The notes beneath the pieces are model-generated. The model was not told the origin of the DNA and searched no databases. It saw only the letters and a program-made list of their open reading frames with translations. The translations under genes were made by a program, and so were the position numbers. DNA of 64,000 nt from Hymenobacter glacialis (GTDB taxonomy: Bacteria > Bacteroidota > Bacteroidia > Cytophagales > Hymenobacteraceae), in the NCBI RefSeq assembly GCF_001816165.1, contig NZ_MDZC01000101.1, forward strand, positions 62,001 through 126,000. The letters run 5' to 3'. Shown here one piece after another: positions 41,288-50,729 of this stretch; the first letter of the stretch is position 1, and every line of letters starts with the position of its first letter.

Positions 41288-43972
41288 ATGTTTAGAACCG
41301 AATTATCCATTGCTCCGGCCACCGACCAACTTGCGCGCACGGCGCGGGTCCTCACGCTGGGCTCCTGCTTTGCCGACAGCATCGGTGCGCGCCTGACTGC
41401 CGTCAAAGTAACGGCGCTGGTAAACCCTTTTGGTACCGTGTTTCAGCCACTGGCGCTGGCCAAGCTGCTTCGCGCCGCGGCCGGCGAGGAAGTAGACTGG
41501 CAGCAGCACGTGTTGCAAGCCCGGGGCCGCTGGCAGAGCTACGACCTGCACGGCAGCATCGGGGCTGATTCGCCGGTGGAACTGCTGCAGTACATTCAGG
41601 AGCTGGTGCGCCGCACGGGCGAGTTTCTGCGGCAGGCCGATGTGGTGCTCCTCACGCTGGGCACGGCCTGGGCCTACCGGCTCCGCGAGACCGGCGAGCT
41701 GGTGAACAACTGCCACAAGCAGTCGGCCGACCTGTTTGTGAAGGAGTTGCTCACGCCTGATGAAATCATCAATGGCTTGGCGGAAACCCATGCGTACCTG
41801 CGGCGCATCAATCCCAATGTGCGGTTTGTGCTCACAGTGAGCCCGGTACGTCACCTAAAAGACACGCTGCCCTTGAATTCGGTGAGCAAGTCGGTGCTGC
41901 GCGTGGCCACCCACATTGTGAGCGACCTGCTGCCGGGAGTGGCGTACTTCCCCGCCTACGAGGTGCTGATGGATGACCTGCGCGACTACCGCTTCTATGC
42001 GTCCGACATGTTGCATCCAACTGAAGTAGCGGAAGATTATATCTGGGACAAGTTTGCCCGTACCTATTTCGACGCTGACTTTGGCCGGTTCCGCAAGGAG
42101 TGGGCTTCGGTGCAGCAGTCGTTGGGCCACCGGCCGCTGCACGAGGGAGCTCCGGAGCACCGTGAGTTCCTGGAAAACACACTGCAAAAACTGGAGCAGC
42201 TGAGCCTGCGCAAGGTGGAAGTAGCCGCGGAGTTGAACATGGTACGCGCCAAAATTTCGTCGTTGCCGGTGCCCAAGCAGCCCGAGCCGGTGGATATGAT
42301 GGAAGACGACGAGGAGCGCATCGACATTGGCGAGGGTTCGGTGGCGCGTGAGGCGCAGGCGACCCCGCGCGAAGCTGTGCCAGCCAGCCCCAATGCCGGC
42401 AACCGCCCGCCCCGCTTGTCGCCCGAAGAATTCCGGGCTCAGCGGGGTGACCGGTCGGGTAGGCCGGAGCGTGGCCGCCGGGATGGCCGCGGCAAGGGCC
42501 AGTCGCAAGTCCCTACTGAAAACGAACAGTTTCAGACAGCGAACACTGCAACCAATGCATTTGGTGAGGTTGATGCCCTCCTGAACCCTATCCTGCTGGC
42601 TCCCGGTGCCTTAGGTGTTGCCGAGCAATCGTTGGAAATGACCGCTCTACCGGCTGCCGCCAATCTGGGTGGCTCGCTTGGTGACGAGGAACCGGGCAAA
42701 AAGAAAAAGCGGCGCTCGCGTGGCGGTGCCAAGCGGACGGCACGCAAGAACGCGCTTCGGCTTGCTTCAGGGGAGCTTACGGCTGATGAAACTGACTCTG
42801 AGAATACCACGGGCGCAGATACTGCAGTAAGCGGCTCAAACGAAACAGTAGAAGCCACTCAAATGCGTCAGGAAGGCCGCAAGGCTTCGGTCATCACGAA
42901 ATCGCAACCAGTAAAGCGCGGCGGACGCGGCAACGAATCGGGCCGGGTACCCCGGGTGGCGCTATATACGCCTACCACTGATGCCTCAATTGAGGAGAAT
43001 GCCGGTGCTCCTGCAGATGCGGCAGCTTCGGCACCTGAGGATGTTGATACCGGTACCGGGCAACTGCCAACGGCTGCTGCCACAGCAGAAGCAGGAAATA
43101 ATGGGCCTGTTACCTCACCCAACAGCCGCAACCGAGGCAGGAGAAATACTGCTTCGGCTGTTACCCCTGAGGCTGGTGGTGGCCAAGACCTAGCTGCGCC
43201 GTCCCAACCGGAACCCAGCCCGGCAACTGGCAACGCTGAACAGCTATCCAACCAACCCGCGCCTGACGTGCGTGCAGGCCGCAACCCTAATGCAAACGCC
43301 TCGCAGGCTGCCAAGCCCGTTGCCGAGGCAGTTGCCACGGCTTCTGATTCTGATGTGACAGATGCTCCCGTTGCTGCTCCGGCGCGGCGTACCAGCCGGC
43401 CGAAGCGGGCCGTGAGCCAAGCGCGCGCCGAAAAACCAGCGGTTGATACGCACGTGATTCCGGTACCTGATTCGCCGCAGCTGCGCACACAAGTAGCAGC
43501 AGGCCGAATGACCGGTTCGTCGGCTACGCTGATTGAGCGAGTGCCTGAGGCTGCTGCCCCAATCAAGAAGGCGGCTGCAACTACAAAAGAGGCTGCACCT
43601 AGGGCAAAAGCACCTAAAGCTGCTGTGCTGCCAGTACCCATTCCTGCTTCAGAGGAGAGCAAGCCAAAGCCGGTGAAGAAAGCGGCACCGGTGGCTAAAG
43701 CCAAGGCAGCACCCAAGACTAAAGCAGAGGCTAAGCCCAAAGCGACACCAGTGGCCAAAGCCAAAGCAGAAGCGAAGCCCAAAGCGGCACCGGTAGCCAA
43801 AACCAAAGTAGCGTCTAAGCCCGAAGTGGCACCACTGGCCAAAGCCAAGGCAGCGGCTAAGCCCAAAGCGGCAGCAGCGAAACCAGCGGCTAAACCGGCG
43901 CCCAAAAAGGCGGCAGCCAAGCCAGTGGCAGCGAAACCAAAAGCACCGCGCAAGCCAGCAAAACCAGCTTAA
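41288..43972 (+). CDS. GSCFA-domain protein with long histone-H1-like Lys/Ala-rich tail
   Basis: 894 residues. Residues 1-330 are a GSCFA domain, an SGNH-hydrolase relative common in Bacteroidota: the name-giving GSCF is at 25-28 and the C-terminal DMLHPTEVAEDYIW carries the Asp/His pair. GSCFA proteins normally end there. Here about 560 more residues follow: an Arg/Gly and Lys-rich linker (GRRDGRGKG, KKKKRRSRGGAKRTARKN), an Ala/Thr/Glu-rich low-complexity region, and from about residue 756 a tail made almost only of Lys, Ala, Pro in KAKAEAKPKA-like repeats, like bacterial H1-type proteins. The tail should bind nucleic acid or polyanions; the enzymatic role is unknown. Confidence 0.8.
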   Translation: MFRTELSIAPATDQLARTARVLTLGSCFADSIGARLTAVKVTALVNPFGTVFQPLALAKLLRAAAGEEVDWQQHVLQARGRWQSYDLHGSIGADSPVELLQYIQELVRRTGEFLRQADVVLLTLGTAWAYRLRETGELVNNCHKQSADLFVKELLTPDEIINGLAETHAYLRRINPNVRFVLTVSPVRHLKDTLPLNSVSKSVLRVATHIVSDLLPGVAYFPAYEVLMDDLRDYRFYASDMLHPTEVAEDYIWDKFARTYFDADFGRFRKEWASVQQSLGHRPLHEGAPEHREFLENTLQKLEQLSLRKVEVAAELNMVRAKISSLPVPKQPEPVDMMEDDEERIDIGEGSVAREAQATPREAVPASPNAGNRPPRLSPEEFRAQRGDRSGRPERGRRDGRGKGQSQVPTENEQFQTANTATNAFGEVDALLNPILLAPGALGVAEQSLEMTALPAAANLGGSLGDEEPGKKKKRRSRGGAKRTARKNALRLASGELTADETDSENTTGADTAVSGSNETVEATQMRQEGRKASVITKSQPVKRGGRGNESGRVPRVALYTPTTDASIEENAGAPADAAASAPEDVDTGTGQLPTAAATAEAGNNGPVTSPNSRNRGRRNTASAVTPEAGGGQDLAAPSQPEPSPATGNAEQLSNQPAPDVRAGRNPNANASQAAKPVAEAVATASDSDVTDAPVAAPARRTSRPKRAVSQARAEKPAVDTHVIPVPDSPQLRTQVAAGRMTGSSATLIERVPEAAAPIKKAAATTKEAAPRAKAPKAAVLPVPIPASEESKPKPVKKAAPVAKAKAAPKTKAEAKPKATPVAKAKAEAKPKAAPVAKTKVASKPEVAPLAKAKAAAKPKAAAAKPAAKPAPKKAAAKPVAAKPKAPRKPAKPA

Positions 43973-43974
43973 AC

Positions 43975-44013
43975 AACACCAAACCCGGCCTACGAAGCCG
44001 GGTTTGGTGTTTT
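43975..44013 (+). terminator. Intrinsic terminator of GSCFA gene
   Basis: AACACCAAACCCGGC pairs perfectly with GCCGGGTTTGGTGTT around a short loop, followed by TTT. Confidence 0.85.
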
Positions 44014-44039
44014 AGGTCCGCTCACCTATCTTGTTTGCT

Positions 44040-46145
44040 ATGGCCACCCCTGCACTTCCCATCAATCGGCTTGCTCAGGAAACGAGCCCCTATCTGCAAC
44101 AGCACGCCCACAATCCGGTGGACTGGTACCCGTGGGATGCCGAGGCCCTGACACGGGCAAGGACTGAGCAGAAGCCCATTTTGGTGAGTATTGGGTACGC
44201 GGCCTGCCACTGGTGCCACGTTATGGAACGGGAATCGTTTGAAAACACGGCGGTGGCCGCGTTGATGAACCGCTATTTTGTGTGCATCAAGGTAGACCGG
44301 GAGGAAAGGCCCGACGTGGACCAGATTTACATGGATGCCCTGCATGCCATGGGCTTGCGGGGCGGGTGGCCGCTCAACGTTTTTCTGACGGCAGAGGCCA
44401 AGCCGTTTTATGGAGGCACGTATTTCCCTCCGGGCAACTGGATGAAGCTGCTTGAGAACATCGGCCAAGCGTACGCGGGCGAGCATCGGGTAGCGCTGGA
44501 GCAGTCGGCGGAGCGGTTTATGCAGGTGATTGGGACCAGCGAATTGCAGAAGCACAGCGGCCGCCCCACTCCCCCGCCGCCACTAAATGCAGCGGCTGCG
44601 GGCCTGCAGACGAGCAATATGGAAGATGCCAACCCAGCTGGTGTTTCGGAGGATGAGTTCAGGCATCTGGTCTACACCCTGGGGGCGCAATTTGACCGGG
44701 AGCGCGGCGGCCTTCATGGAGCTCCTAAGTTCCCAATGCCCAGCGTGTGGCGCTTTTTGCTGCGGGCGCACGCCGTTAGCGGCAGTCAGGCGCTGCTGGA
44801 CCAAACCGTGCTCTCGCTGCGCGAGATGGCCTGGGGCGGCATTTACGACCAGGTCCATGGTGGCTTCGCCCGCTATTCGGTGGATGCAGAGTGGCTGGCG
44901 CCTCATTTCGAGAAAATGCTCTACGACAACGGCCAACTGGTGAGTCTCTACAGCGAGGCGTTTCAGGTGACGCAGGACGCGCTTTTCCGGGAGGTGGTGT
45001 ACGACACCGTCGAATTTGTACGTTTGGAGCTGACCAATGCGGAGGGCGGCTTTTATTCTTCACTTGATGCAGACAGCGAAGGGACAGAAGGGCTGTTTTA
45101 CACCTTTACCAACGCAGAATTGCGTGACATTCTGGGCGACGAGGAGCCGCTGTTTTCAGCCTACTACAACTGCACGGCGGCCGGCAACTGGGAGCACGGC
45201 CGCAACATTCTGCATCGGCGGCAGACCGATGAAGCCTTCGCCGCCGCCCATGAGCTGGCGCCGGACGCAGTGCCCGGGATGGTAGCGGAGTGGAAGCAGA
45301 AAATAATGGCTGTGCGTGCCACCCGAATCCGCCCCGGCCTCGACAACAAGGTGCTGACCGGCTGGAACGCCCTCATGCTGCAGGGCCTCACCGATGCCTA
45401 CCGAGCCTTTGCCGAACCCGAGTTTCTGGTGGTGGCCGAGCGGAACGCCCGCTACATTGAAGCCCACCTGCGCGACGGCGAGCGCCTCTACCGCACCAGC
45501 AAAAACGGCCGGCCCAGCATCAATGGCTTTCTGGAGGATTATGCCCTCGTTATTCAGGCATACATCAGCCTCTATGAAGTCAGCTTTGTGGAAAAATGGC
45601 TACGTGAGGCCGAGACGCTGACCGGCTACGTGCTCCGCAACTTTTTTGACCCGGCCGAGACCCAGTTTTTCTACACCGACAGCAACGCCGAACCGCTTAT
45701 TGCCCGCAAAAAAGAACTGCTTGACAACGTCATCCCCGCTTCCAACTCGGTGATGGCGCATAACCTACACCGTCTGGGACGTCACCTCGAAAACAACCAG
45801 TACGTAAGCCTGGCAGCCGATATGCTGGCCCAGGTACGGCACCTGGTGGCAAAAGAGCCGCAGCACTTCAGCAACTGGGCCTCATTATATGCCGCGCTGC
45901 TGCGGCCAGGCGCCGAGGTTGCCGTCATCGGACCGGATGCCGAAGTTTTCCGCGAGGAACTTAACCGCTCGTTTTTGTTTGATACCATTGTGGCGGGCTC
46001 GGAAACCCGCTCGGAGCTGCCTCTGCTCAAGCTGCTGAAACCCGCCCCCCAAGGCGAAACTGCCGTGCACGTCTGCCGGAATCAAGCCTGTCTGGCACCG
46101 GTGTATAGCGTTGCCGAAGCCCTGATGGCGCTGGCCGCAGTTTAG
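44040..46145 (+). CDS. DUF255 thioredoxin-fold protein (YyaL/SPATA20 family)
   Basis: 701 residues from ATG 44040; a TTG nine bases earlier is possible. The N-terminal thioredoxin-like domain has the family hallmark NPVDWYPW and the redox motif CHWC at 56-59 followed by [10 protein letters not shown]. The remainder is an alpha/alpha barrel like N-acylglucosamine epimerase or cellobiose epimerase ([36 protein letters not shown]). No signal peptide, so cytosolic. The biochemical function of the family is not settled. Confidence 0.92.
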   Translation: MATPALPINRLAQETSPYLQQHAHNPVDWYPWDAEALTRARTEQKPILVSIGYAACHWCHVMERESFENTAVAALMNRYFVCIKVDREERPDVDQIYMDALHAMGLRGGWPLNVFLTAEAKPFYGGTYFPPGNWMKLLENIGQAYAGEHRVALEQSAERFMQVIGTSELQKHSGRPTPPPPLNAAAAGLQTSNMEDANPAGVSEDEFRHLVYTLGAQFDRERGGLHGAPKFPMPSVWRFLLRAHAVSGSQALLDQTVLSLREMAWGGIYDQVHGGFARYSVDAEWLAPHFEKMLYDNGQLVSLYSEAFQVTQDALFREVVYDTVEFVRLELTNAEGGFYSSLDADSEGTEGLFYTFTNAELRDILGDEEPLFSAYYNCTAAGNWEHGRNILHRRQTDEAFAAAHELAPDAVPGMVAEWKQKIMAVRATRIRPGLDNKVLTGWNALMLQGLTDAYRAFAEPEFLVVAERNARYIEAHLRDGERLYRTSKNGRPSINGFLEDYALVIQAYISLYEVSFVEKWLREAETLTGYVLRNFFDPAETQFFYTDSNAEPLIARKKELLDNVIPASNSVMAHNLHRLGRHLENNQYVSLAADMLAQVRHLVAKEPQHFSNWASLYAALLRPGAEVAVIGPDAEVFREELNRSFLFDTIVAGSETRSELPLLKLLKPAPQGETAVHVCRNQACLAPVYSVAEALMALAAV

Positions 46146-46325
46146 CGCGAAGCGCGTAACTGCTGGCTGACAGATGAGGCGAGTTTGTAACTCGCTGCCG
46201 CAGAGTGGCAATTTCTACCCACGCCGGCTGTACTGACTTGGTACCGGCCCGGTTCCGCATGGTGGCTGCGCCGCCGTGAGTCGCAGACTTACGCCACCCT
46301 CGGCCAGCAGTTACGCACTTCGCAC
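46145..46325. repeat. Long inverted repeat element between DUF255 gene and priA
   Basis: Arms 46145-46167 and 46303-46325 match at 21 of 23 positions (both differences C/T), sharing GCGTAACTGCTGGC. The 135-base interior has its own hairpin GCGAGT-TTGTA-ACTCGC. It fills the intergenic space and codes for nothing visible. The size and organisation suggest a small non-autonomous mobile or dispersed repeat. It differs from family A. Confidence 0.7.
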
Positions 46326-46403
46326 TGGGGCGCGGCCAGCGCTGGCTGCGCTCCGGCGCCAGCCCTGTTATCTTTACTATTCGCCCCCTACCCCGCTGCT
46401 GTT

Positions 46404-48947
46404 TTGAGTTTCACGCTTGACTTTATTTCGCCCGCCGTTGCTCCGGCAGCCGACCGGGTGACGCTGTTTGCCGACGTTATTCTGCCCCTGCCGCTGCCCC
46501 GGCTCTACACGTACCGCGTGCCGTATGAGCTCAACGACAACGTGGTAGTGGGGGGCCGGGTGATTGTGCAGTTTGGGGCCAAAAAGACACTCAGCTGCAT
46601 TGTGGCAGCCGTGCACGAGCAGGCGCCCAAGGAATACCAGGCCAAGTACATCCTCGAATTCATTGACGATGCGCCCGTGGTGACGCAGCCGCAACTGAAG
46701 CTGTTTCGCTGGATGGCCGACTACTACATGTGCACCATTGGCGAAGTGATAAACGCGGCCCTGCCCTCGGCGCTGAAGTTGAGCTCGGAGTCGCGGATAC
46801 AGCTGCACCCGCGCTTTTCGCGCGAGGAAAACGAGTACCCGCTCAGCCAGCAGGAAGAACTGATTGTGGATGCCCTGGGCACCACCGAAGACGGCAAAGC
46901 CCTGACTTTTACCGAAGTGGGTGAGCTATTGGGCATCACCTCCTTCCACAAGGTGATAAAGTCGCTGATGCACAAGGACGTCATCTTCCTCTTTGAGCAC
47001 ACAGCCGACAAGTATTCGCCCAAAGTGGTGAAGAAGGTCCGCTTGGCGCATCATTTTGTGTCGGAGGCTTCCATCGAGCAGCTCTTCAACACCCTTTCCA
47101 GCAAGCCCAAGCAGCTGGATGTGCTGATGAAGTACCTGCAGCGCGTGCCGGTGCACCAGAACGAGCATTCCAACCAAAACGGCATTGAGAAAGCCGCTCT
47201 CACCAGCAGCCCTCACCTATCGGCTTCGGCGGTGAACACGCTCATCAAAAACGGCGTGCTGGAGCAGTTTGATGTGATTGTGTCGCGCTTTCCATTGGAA
47301 GACGAGCCCACGGCGCAGCTGCATTTTACCCTCACTGAAGCCCAAACCACGGCGCGCGATGAGATTATGGCACATTTCGGCGAGCGGGAAATAACCCTAC
47401 TACACGGCGTGACCGGCGCCGGCAAAACCGAGATTTACATCGACCTCATTCGCAAGGCGCTGGAGAGCGGCGGGCAGGTGCTGTACCTGCTGCCCGAAAT
47501 TGCCCTCACGGCCCAGATTGTGACGCGGCTGCTGCGCGTGTTTGGCTCGCGGCTGGGGGTGTACCATTCCAAGTTCTCGGACAATGAGCGGGTGGAAGTG
47601 TGGAATGGCGTGCTCTCGGGCCGGTTTCAGGTGGTGGTGGGTGTGCGCTCGGCGGTATTTCTGCCGTTTGATAACCTCTCGCTGATTATCGTGGACGAAG
47701 AGCACGAATCGAGCTACAAGCAGTACGAGCCCGCCCCGCGCTACAACGCCCGCGAAGTGGCTCTGATGATAGCCAACTTCCAGGGTGCCAAAACGCTGCT
47801 GGGCTCGGCCACGCCGGCCGTGGAAACCTACTACCAGGCCAAGCAGGGCCGCTACGGGCTGGTGAGCCTCACCAAGCGCTTTGGCGAGGCGGGCATGCCC
47901 GACATTGAGCTGGTGGACACCCGCAAGGCCCGCGAGCAGAAAACCATGCACAACCACTTCACCGCCGACCTGCTGGGCGAGGTAGAACGCACCCTGGGCC
48001 GCCAGGAGCAGGTGATACTCTTTCAGAACCGGCGCGGCTACGCGCCCGTGGTGGCCTGCCAGGACTGCGGTTGGATACCCAAGTGCACCAACTGCGCCGT
48101 GAGCCTAAGCTACCACAAGCACAGCCACGAGCTGCGCTGCCATTACTGCGGCTACCACGACAGCATGGTGAGCAAGTGCCCTGCCTGCGGTTCCCGCGCC
48201 GTGAAAACGCAGGGCTTCGGTACCGAGAAGATTGAGGACGACCTGAAAATCATGCTGCCGCAGGCCAACATCCAGCGGATGGACCTGGACACGACCCGCG
48301 CCAAAAACAGCTACCAGCAAATCATCGGCGACTTTGAGAAGCAGAACACCAACGTGCTGGTGGGTACCCAGATGGTGACCAAAGGCCTGGACTTCGCCAA
48401 CGTGAGCCTCGTGGGCATCATCAACGCCGACAGCATCATTCACTACCCCGATTTTCGGGCGCACGAGCGGGCCTACCAGATGTTTGTGCAGGTGAGCGGC
48501 CGGGCCGGGCGCAAAGGCAAAAAGGGCAAGGTCATCATCCAGACTTCTGACCCCACGCAGGTCATTTTCGACAAGGTGATTCGCAACGATTACGCGGAGT
48601 TTTACAACTACGAAATTATGCAGCGGCAGGAACACGGCTACCCACCTTTCATGCGTATCATCAAAATGACCGTGAAACACATGGAGCAGGGCCTGGGCGA
48701 GCAGGCCGCCATTTTGCTCACGCAGGAGCTGGTAGACCGCCTGGGCCGCGCGGCCGTGCTGGGCCCGGAAGCGCCGTACATCTTCCGCATTCGCAACTTC
48801 TACCTCCAGGAAATCACCATCAAGCTCGACCGCGCCCACACCGCCTTGAAATGGGCCAAGGAGCAAATCTGCGCCGCCATGGACGTGGTGAAGGACCAGA
48901 AGGAGTTCAAGCAAGCCCGCCTAGTGGCCGACGTGGACCCGATGTAA
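46404..48947 (+). CDS. priA: Primosomal replication restart helicase PriA
   Basis: 847 residues, slightly longer than usual. The N-terminal DNA-binding domain starts at FADVILPLPLPRLYTYRVP. Helicase motifs are Walker A GVTGAGKTEIY and Walker B VDEEHESSYKQ. The PriA zinc domain has eight cysteines in CQDCGWIPKCTNC and CHYCGYHD..CPACGS. Motif V/VI includes GTQMVTKGLDF and QVSGRAGRKGKKG. It reloads the replisome at stalled forks. The TTG at 46404 is the only start in the right place. TATCTTTA about 30 bases upstream is near the -7 consensus. Confidence 0.96.
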   Translation: MSFTLDFISPAVAPAADRVTLFADVILPLPLPRLYTYRVPYELNDNVVVGGRVIVQFGAKKTLSCIVAAVHEQAPKEYQAKYILEFIDDAPVVTQPQLKLFRWMADYYMCTIGEVINAALPSALKLSSESRIQLHPRFSREENEYPLSQQEELIVDALGTTEDGKALTFTEVGELLGITSFHKVIKSLMHKDVIFLFEHTADKYSPKVVKKVRLAHHFVSEASIEQLFNTLSSKPKQLDVLMKYLQRVPVHQNEHSNQNGIEKAALTSSPHLSASAVNTLIKNGVLEQFDVIVSRFPLEDEPTAQLHFTLTEAQTTARDEIMAHFGEREITLLHGVTGAGKTEIYIDLIRKALESGGQVLYLLPEIALTAQIVTRLLRVFGSRLGVYHSKFSDNERVEVWNGVLSGRFQVVVGVRSAVFLPFDNLSLIIVDEEHESSYKQYEPAPRYNAREVALMIANFQGAKTLLGSATPAVETYYQAKQGRYGLVSLTKRFGEAGMPDIELVDTRKAREQKTMHNHFTADLLGEVERTLGRQEQVILFQNRRGYAPVVACQDCGWIPKCTNCAVSLSYHKHSHELRCHYCGYHDSMVSKCPACGSRAVKTQGFGTEKIEDDLKIMLPQANIQRMDLDTTRAKNSYQQIIGDFEKQNTNVLVGTQMVTKGLDFANVSLVGIINADSIIHYPDFRAHERAYQMFVQVSGRAGRKGKKGKVIIQTSDPTQVIFDKVIRNDYAEFYNYEIMQRQEHGYPPFMRIIKMTVKHMEQGLGEQAAILLTQELVDRLGRAAVLGPEAPYIFRIRNFYLQEITIKLDRAHTALKWAKEQICAAMDVVKDQKEFKQARLVADVDPM

Positions 48948-48963
48948 CCTCCGTTTCAGCTCA

Positions 48964-49002
48964 AAAAAAGGACCCGTTCGATTTCCGAACGGGTCCTTTT
49001 TT
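48964..49002. terminator. Bidirectional terminator
   Basis: AAAAAAGGACCCGTTCG and CGAACGGGTCCTTTTTT pair perfectly around five bases. It serves convergent priA and the lipoprotein gene. Confidence 0.9.
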
Positions 49003-49023
49003 GTTTTCTTTTTACCGTTGCTC

Positions 49024-49614
49024 CTACAAGGAATCAAGCAGCCACAGCACGATAAATATCACACCGATAAGTGCAATTATTGAACCTATCAGGGTGTTGA
49101 AAATACCAACCAGCAAGCCAACCAGCAACAGGATGAGGCCTGTACGAAGGTTACCGCTGATAGCAGCGGTTTCCGACGTAGAAGCGGTATTGTTGTGCTG
49201 GCGCATGGCACCCGACTTCTGAATGAGCTTGTCCATCTTCCGGGTCACTTTGCTCAGGGCGATGCGCTGGGCCAAGTTGGTCTTGGGAGCGGGCGTGGCA
49301 ACGACCGAAGCTGCCGCAACGGTGCTGGCTGCTGCTACAGCAGCCGCTACTTCTTTGGTAGCAGCCTGGGGCGTGGCAGTGGTGGCTACGGCAGCCGGAG
49401 CTTCCTGTGGAGCAATGGCCTCAGCGGCAACCGGGGCCGTGGCAACGGCAGTGGTTGGAGCCTGGGTCGGCACGGGCGTGGCTACGCGGGTTACGCCGTG
49501 GTAAGACGAGCCCTTGGGCAGCATGGCGTATTCGGCACGGTTGCAGCTACCCAACGTAAGGGCGCAGGCAGCTACCGCAATGAACTTAGCAAAGGGAGGA
49601 AAGATGTTTTTCAT
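49024..49614 (-). CDS. Ala/Thr-rich lipoprotein with C-terminal membrane segments
   Basis: 196 residues. Lipoprotein signal with lipobox ALTLGSC. A low-complexity Ala/Thr/Val/Pro region (about residues 40-110) precedes a basic segment (LSKVTRKMDKLIQKSG) and a strongly hydrophobic C-terminus (TGLILLLVGLLVG, IGSIIALIGVIFIVLWLL). The combination of lipid anchor and C-terminal helices recurs in Bacteroidota envelope proteins of unknown role. On the minus strand a perfect TACATTTG lies 43 bases before the start. Confidence 0.7.
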   Translation of the reverse strand: MKNIFPPFAKFIAVAACALTLGSCNRAEYAMLPKGSSYHGVTRVATPVPTQAPTTAVATAPVAAEAIAPQEAPAAVATTATPQAATKEVAAAVAAASTVAAASVVATPAPKTNLAQRIALSKVTRKMDKLIQKSGAMRQHNNTASTSETAAISGNLRTGLILLLVGLLVGIFNTLIGSIIALIGVIFIVLWLLDSL

Positions 49615-49657
49615 GGGTAAGTGGTGTATGAAAATGGAGAAATATTCGTTCTACGGC

Positions 49658-49665
49658 CAAATGTA
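49658..49665 (-). promoter_or_regulatory. -7 element of the Ala/Thr-rich lipoprotein gene
   Basis: TACATTTG on the minus strand, identical to the actA -7 element. A TTG lies 23 bases further upstream, at the long end of the allowed spacing. Confidence 0.5.
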
Positions 49666-49823
49666 CACGTTGGTGGTTTTTAGTTGAGCAATTTCTTATT
49701 CAAACATGAGATTATTGATTTTACATCTTATTGCCAAAGCGTTGTAGTTGAGCTTTCCTTCTGCTGAACGACAGACAGGCAATTGCTGTTGGCCGTACCG
49801 TGTGTGCTTACTTGCGAATTGAT

Positions 49824-50615
49824 ATGAGGTATTGTATTTCGAATTGGCAACGGGCGCTGTGCCTGATGGGGGCAAGCTGCGGCGCGGCCGGGCTGCTGCT
49901 GGGCTGCACCCAGCTTCCCGCCGAAACCACTCCTTCGCTGGCCGCTGCTCAGTTCCTGCAGGCTGACACCAGCGGCTACGTCATGGCTCCGCCCCGCGAC
50001 CCAAATGGCATTGGGACCTACTACCTGGGGCGCCAGATTGCCCACGTAATGGGCCACGAAGGCGCCGACTGGCTGGAGCGCAACGGCCGCCAACAGGAAG
50101 AAGGCACCGATTTGCTGGTGAAAGAGCTTCGGCTCAAACCCACCGACGTGGTGGCTGACATTGGGGCGGGCACGGGCTTCTTCTCTTTTCGAATGGCCGA
50201 AAAAGTCCCCCAGGGGCAGGTATTAGCGGTCGATATTCAGCCCGAAATGATTGCCTCCCTCCAGGAGAACAAGCGCAGATTCAACGTCACCAACGTGCGG
50301 CCGGTGCTGGGCACCACCACCAACCCCGCGCTCCCCGCCGACGGCGTGGACCTGGTGTTGATTGTGGACGCCTACCACGAGTTTGACCACCCCCGGGAGA
50401 TGGGGCGGGCCATTCGGCAGGCGTTGCGCCCCGGCAGCGGCCGCCTGGCTCTGGTAGAGTACCGCGCCGAAGACCCCGGTGTGCCCATCAAGCGCATCCA
50501 CAAAATGAGCGTGGAGCAGGCCCGCAAAGAAATGGCCGCCGTGGGCCTCGAATTCGTGGAAGCCATTGAAACGCTTCCCCAGCAGCACCTGCTGATGTTC
50601 CGCCGGCCCAAGTAG
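49824..50615 (+). CDS. SAM-dependent methyltransferase with lipoprotein-type signal
   Basis: 263 residues from ATG 49824. The N-terminus (RALCLMGASCGAAGLLLGCTQ) looks like a lipoprotein signal with LLLGC lipobox. Then follows a class I Rossmann methyltransferase: motif I VVADIGAGTGFFSF, acidic loop VDIQPEM, motif VDLVLIVDAYHEF. The C-terminus (LPQQHLLMFRRP) is typical of a UbiE-like subgroup. SAM is cytosolic, so an exported enzyme is puzzling; such signal-bearing members do occur in several phyla. The substrate is unknown. An upstream GTG at 49800 would only lengthen the N-terminus. Confidence 0.8.
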   Translation: MRYCISNWQRALCLMGASCGAAGLLLGCTQLPAETTPSLAAAQFLQADTSGYVMAPPRDPNGIGTYYLGRQIAHVMGHEGADWLERNGRQQEEGTDLLVKELRLKPTDVVADIGAGTGFFSFRMAEKVPQGQVLAVDIQPEMIASLQENKRRFNVTNVRPVLGTTTNPALPADGVDLVLIVDAYHEFDHPREMGRAIRQALRPGSGRLALVEYRAEDPGVPIKRIHKMSVEQARKEMAAVGLEFVEAIETLPQQHLLMFRRPK

Positions 50616-50729
50616 CAGACCGAGCGGCACAGCCAAAGTATGCCGGAGCCTGGTTGCTTGGGGGCTGGCTACTCGGTAAAGCGGGGTTCATGGTGGGCAG
50701 GGTGGTCTTTCTGTCCGACCTTTGCGCCC

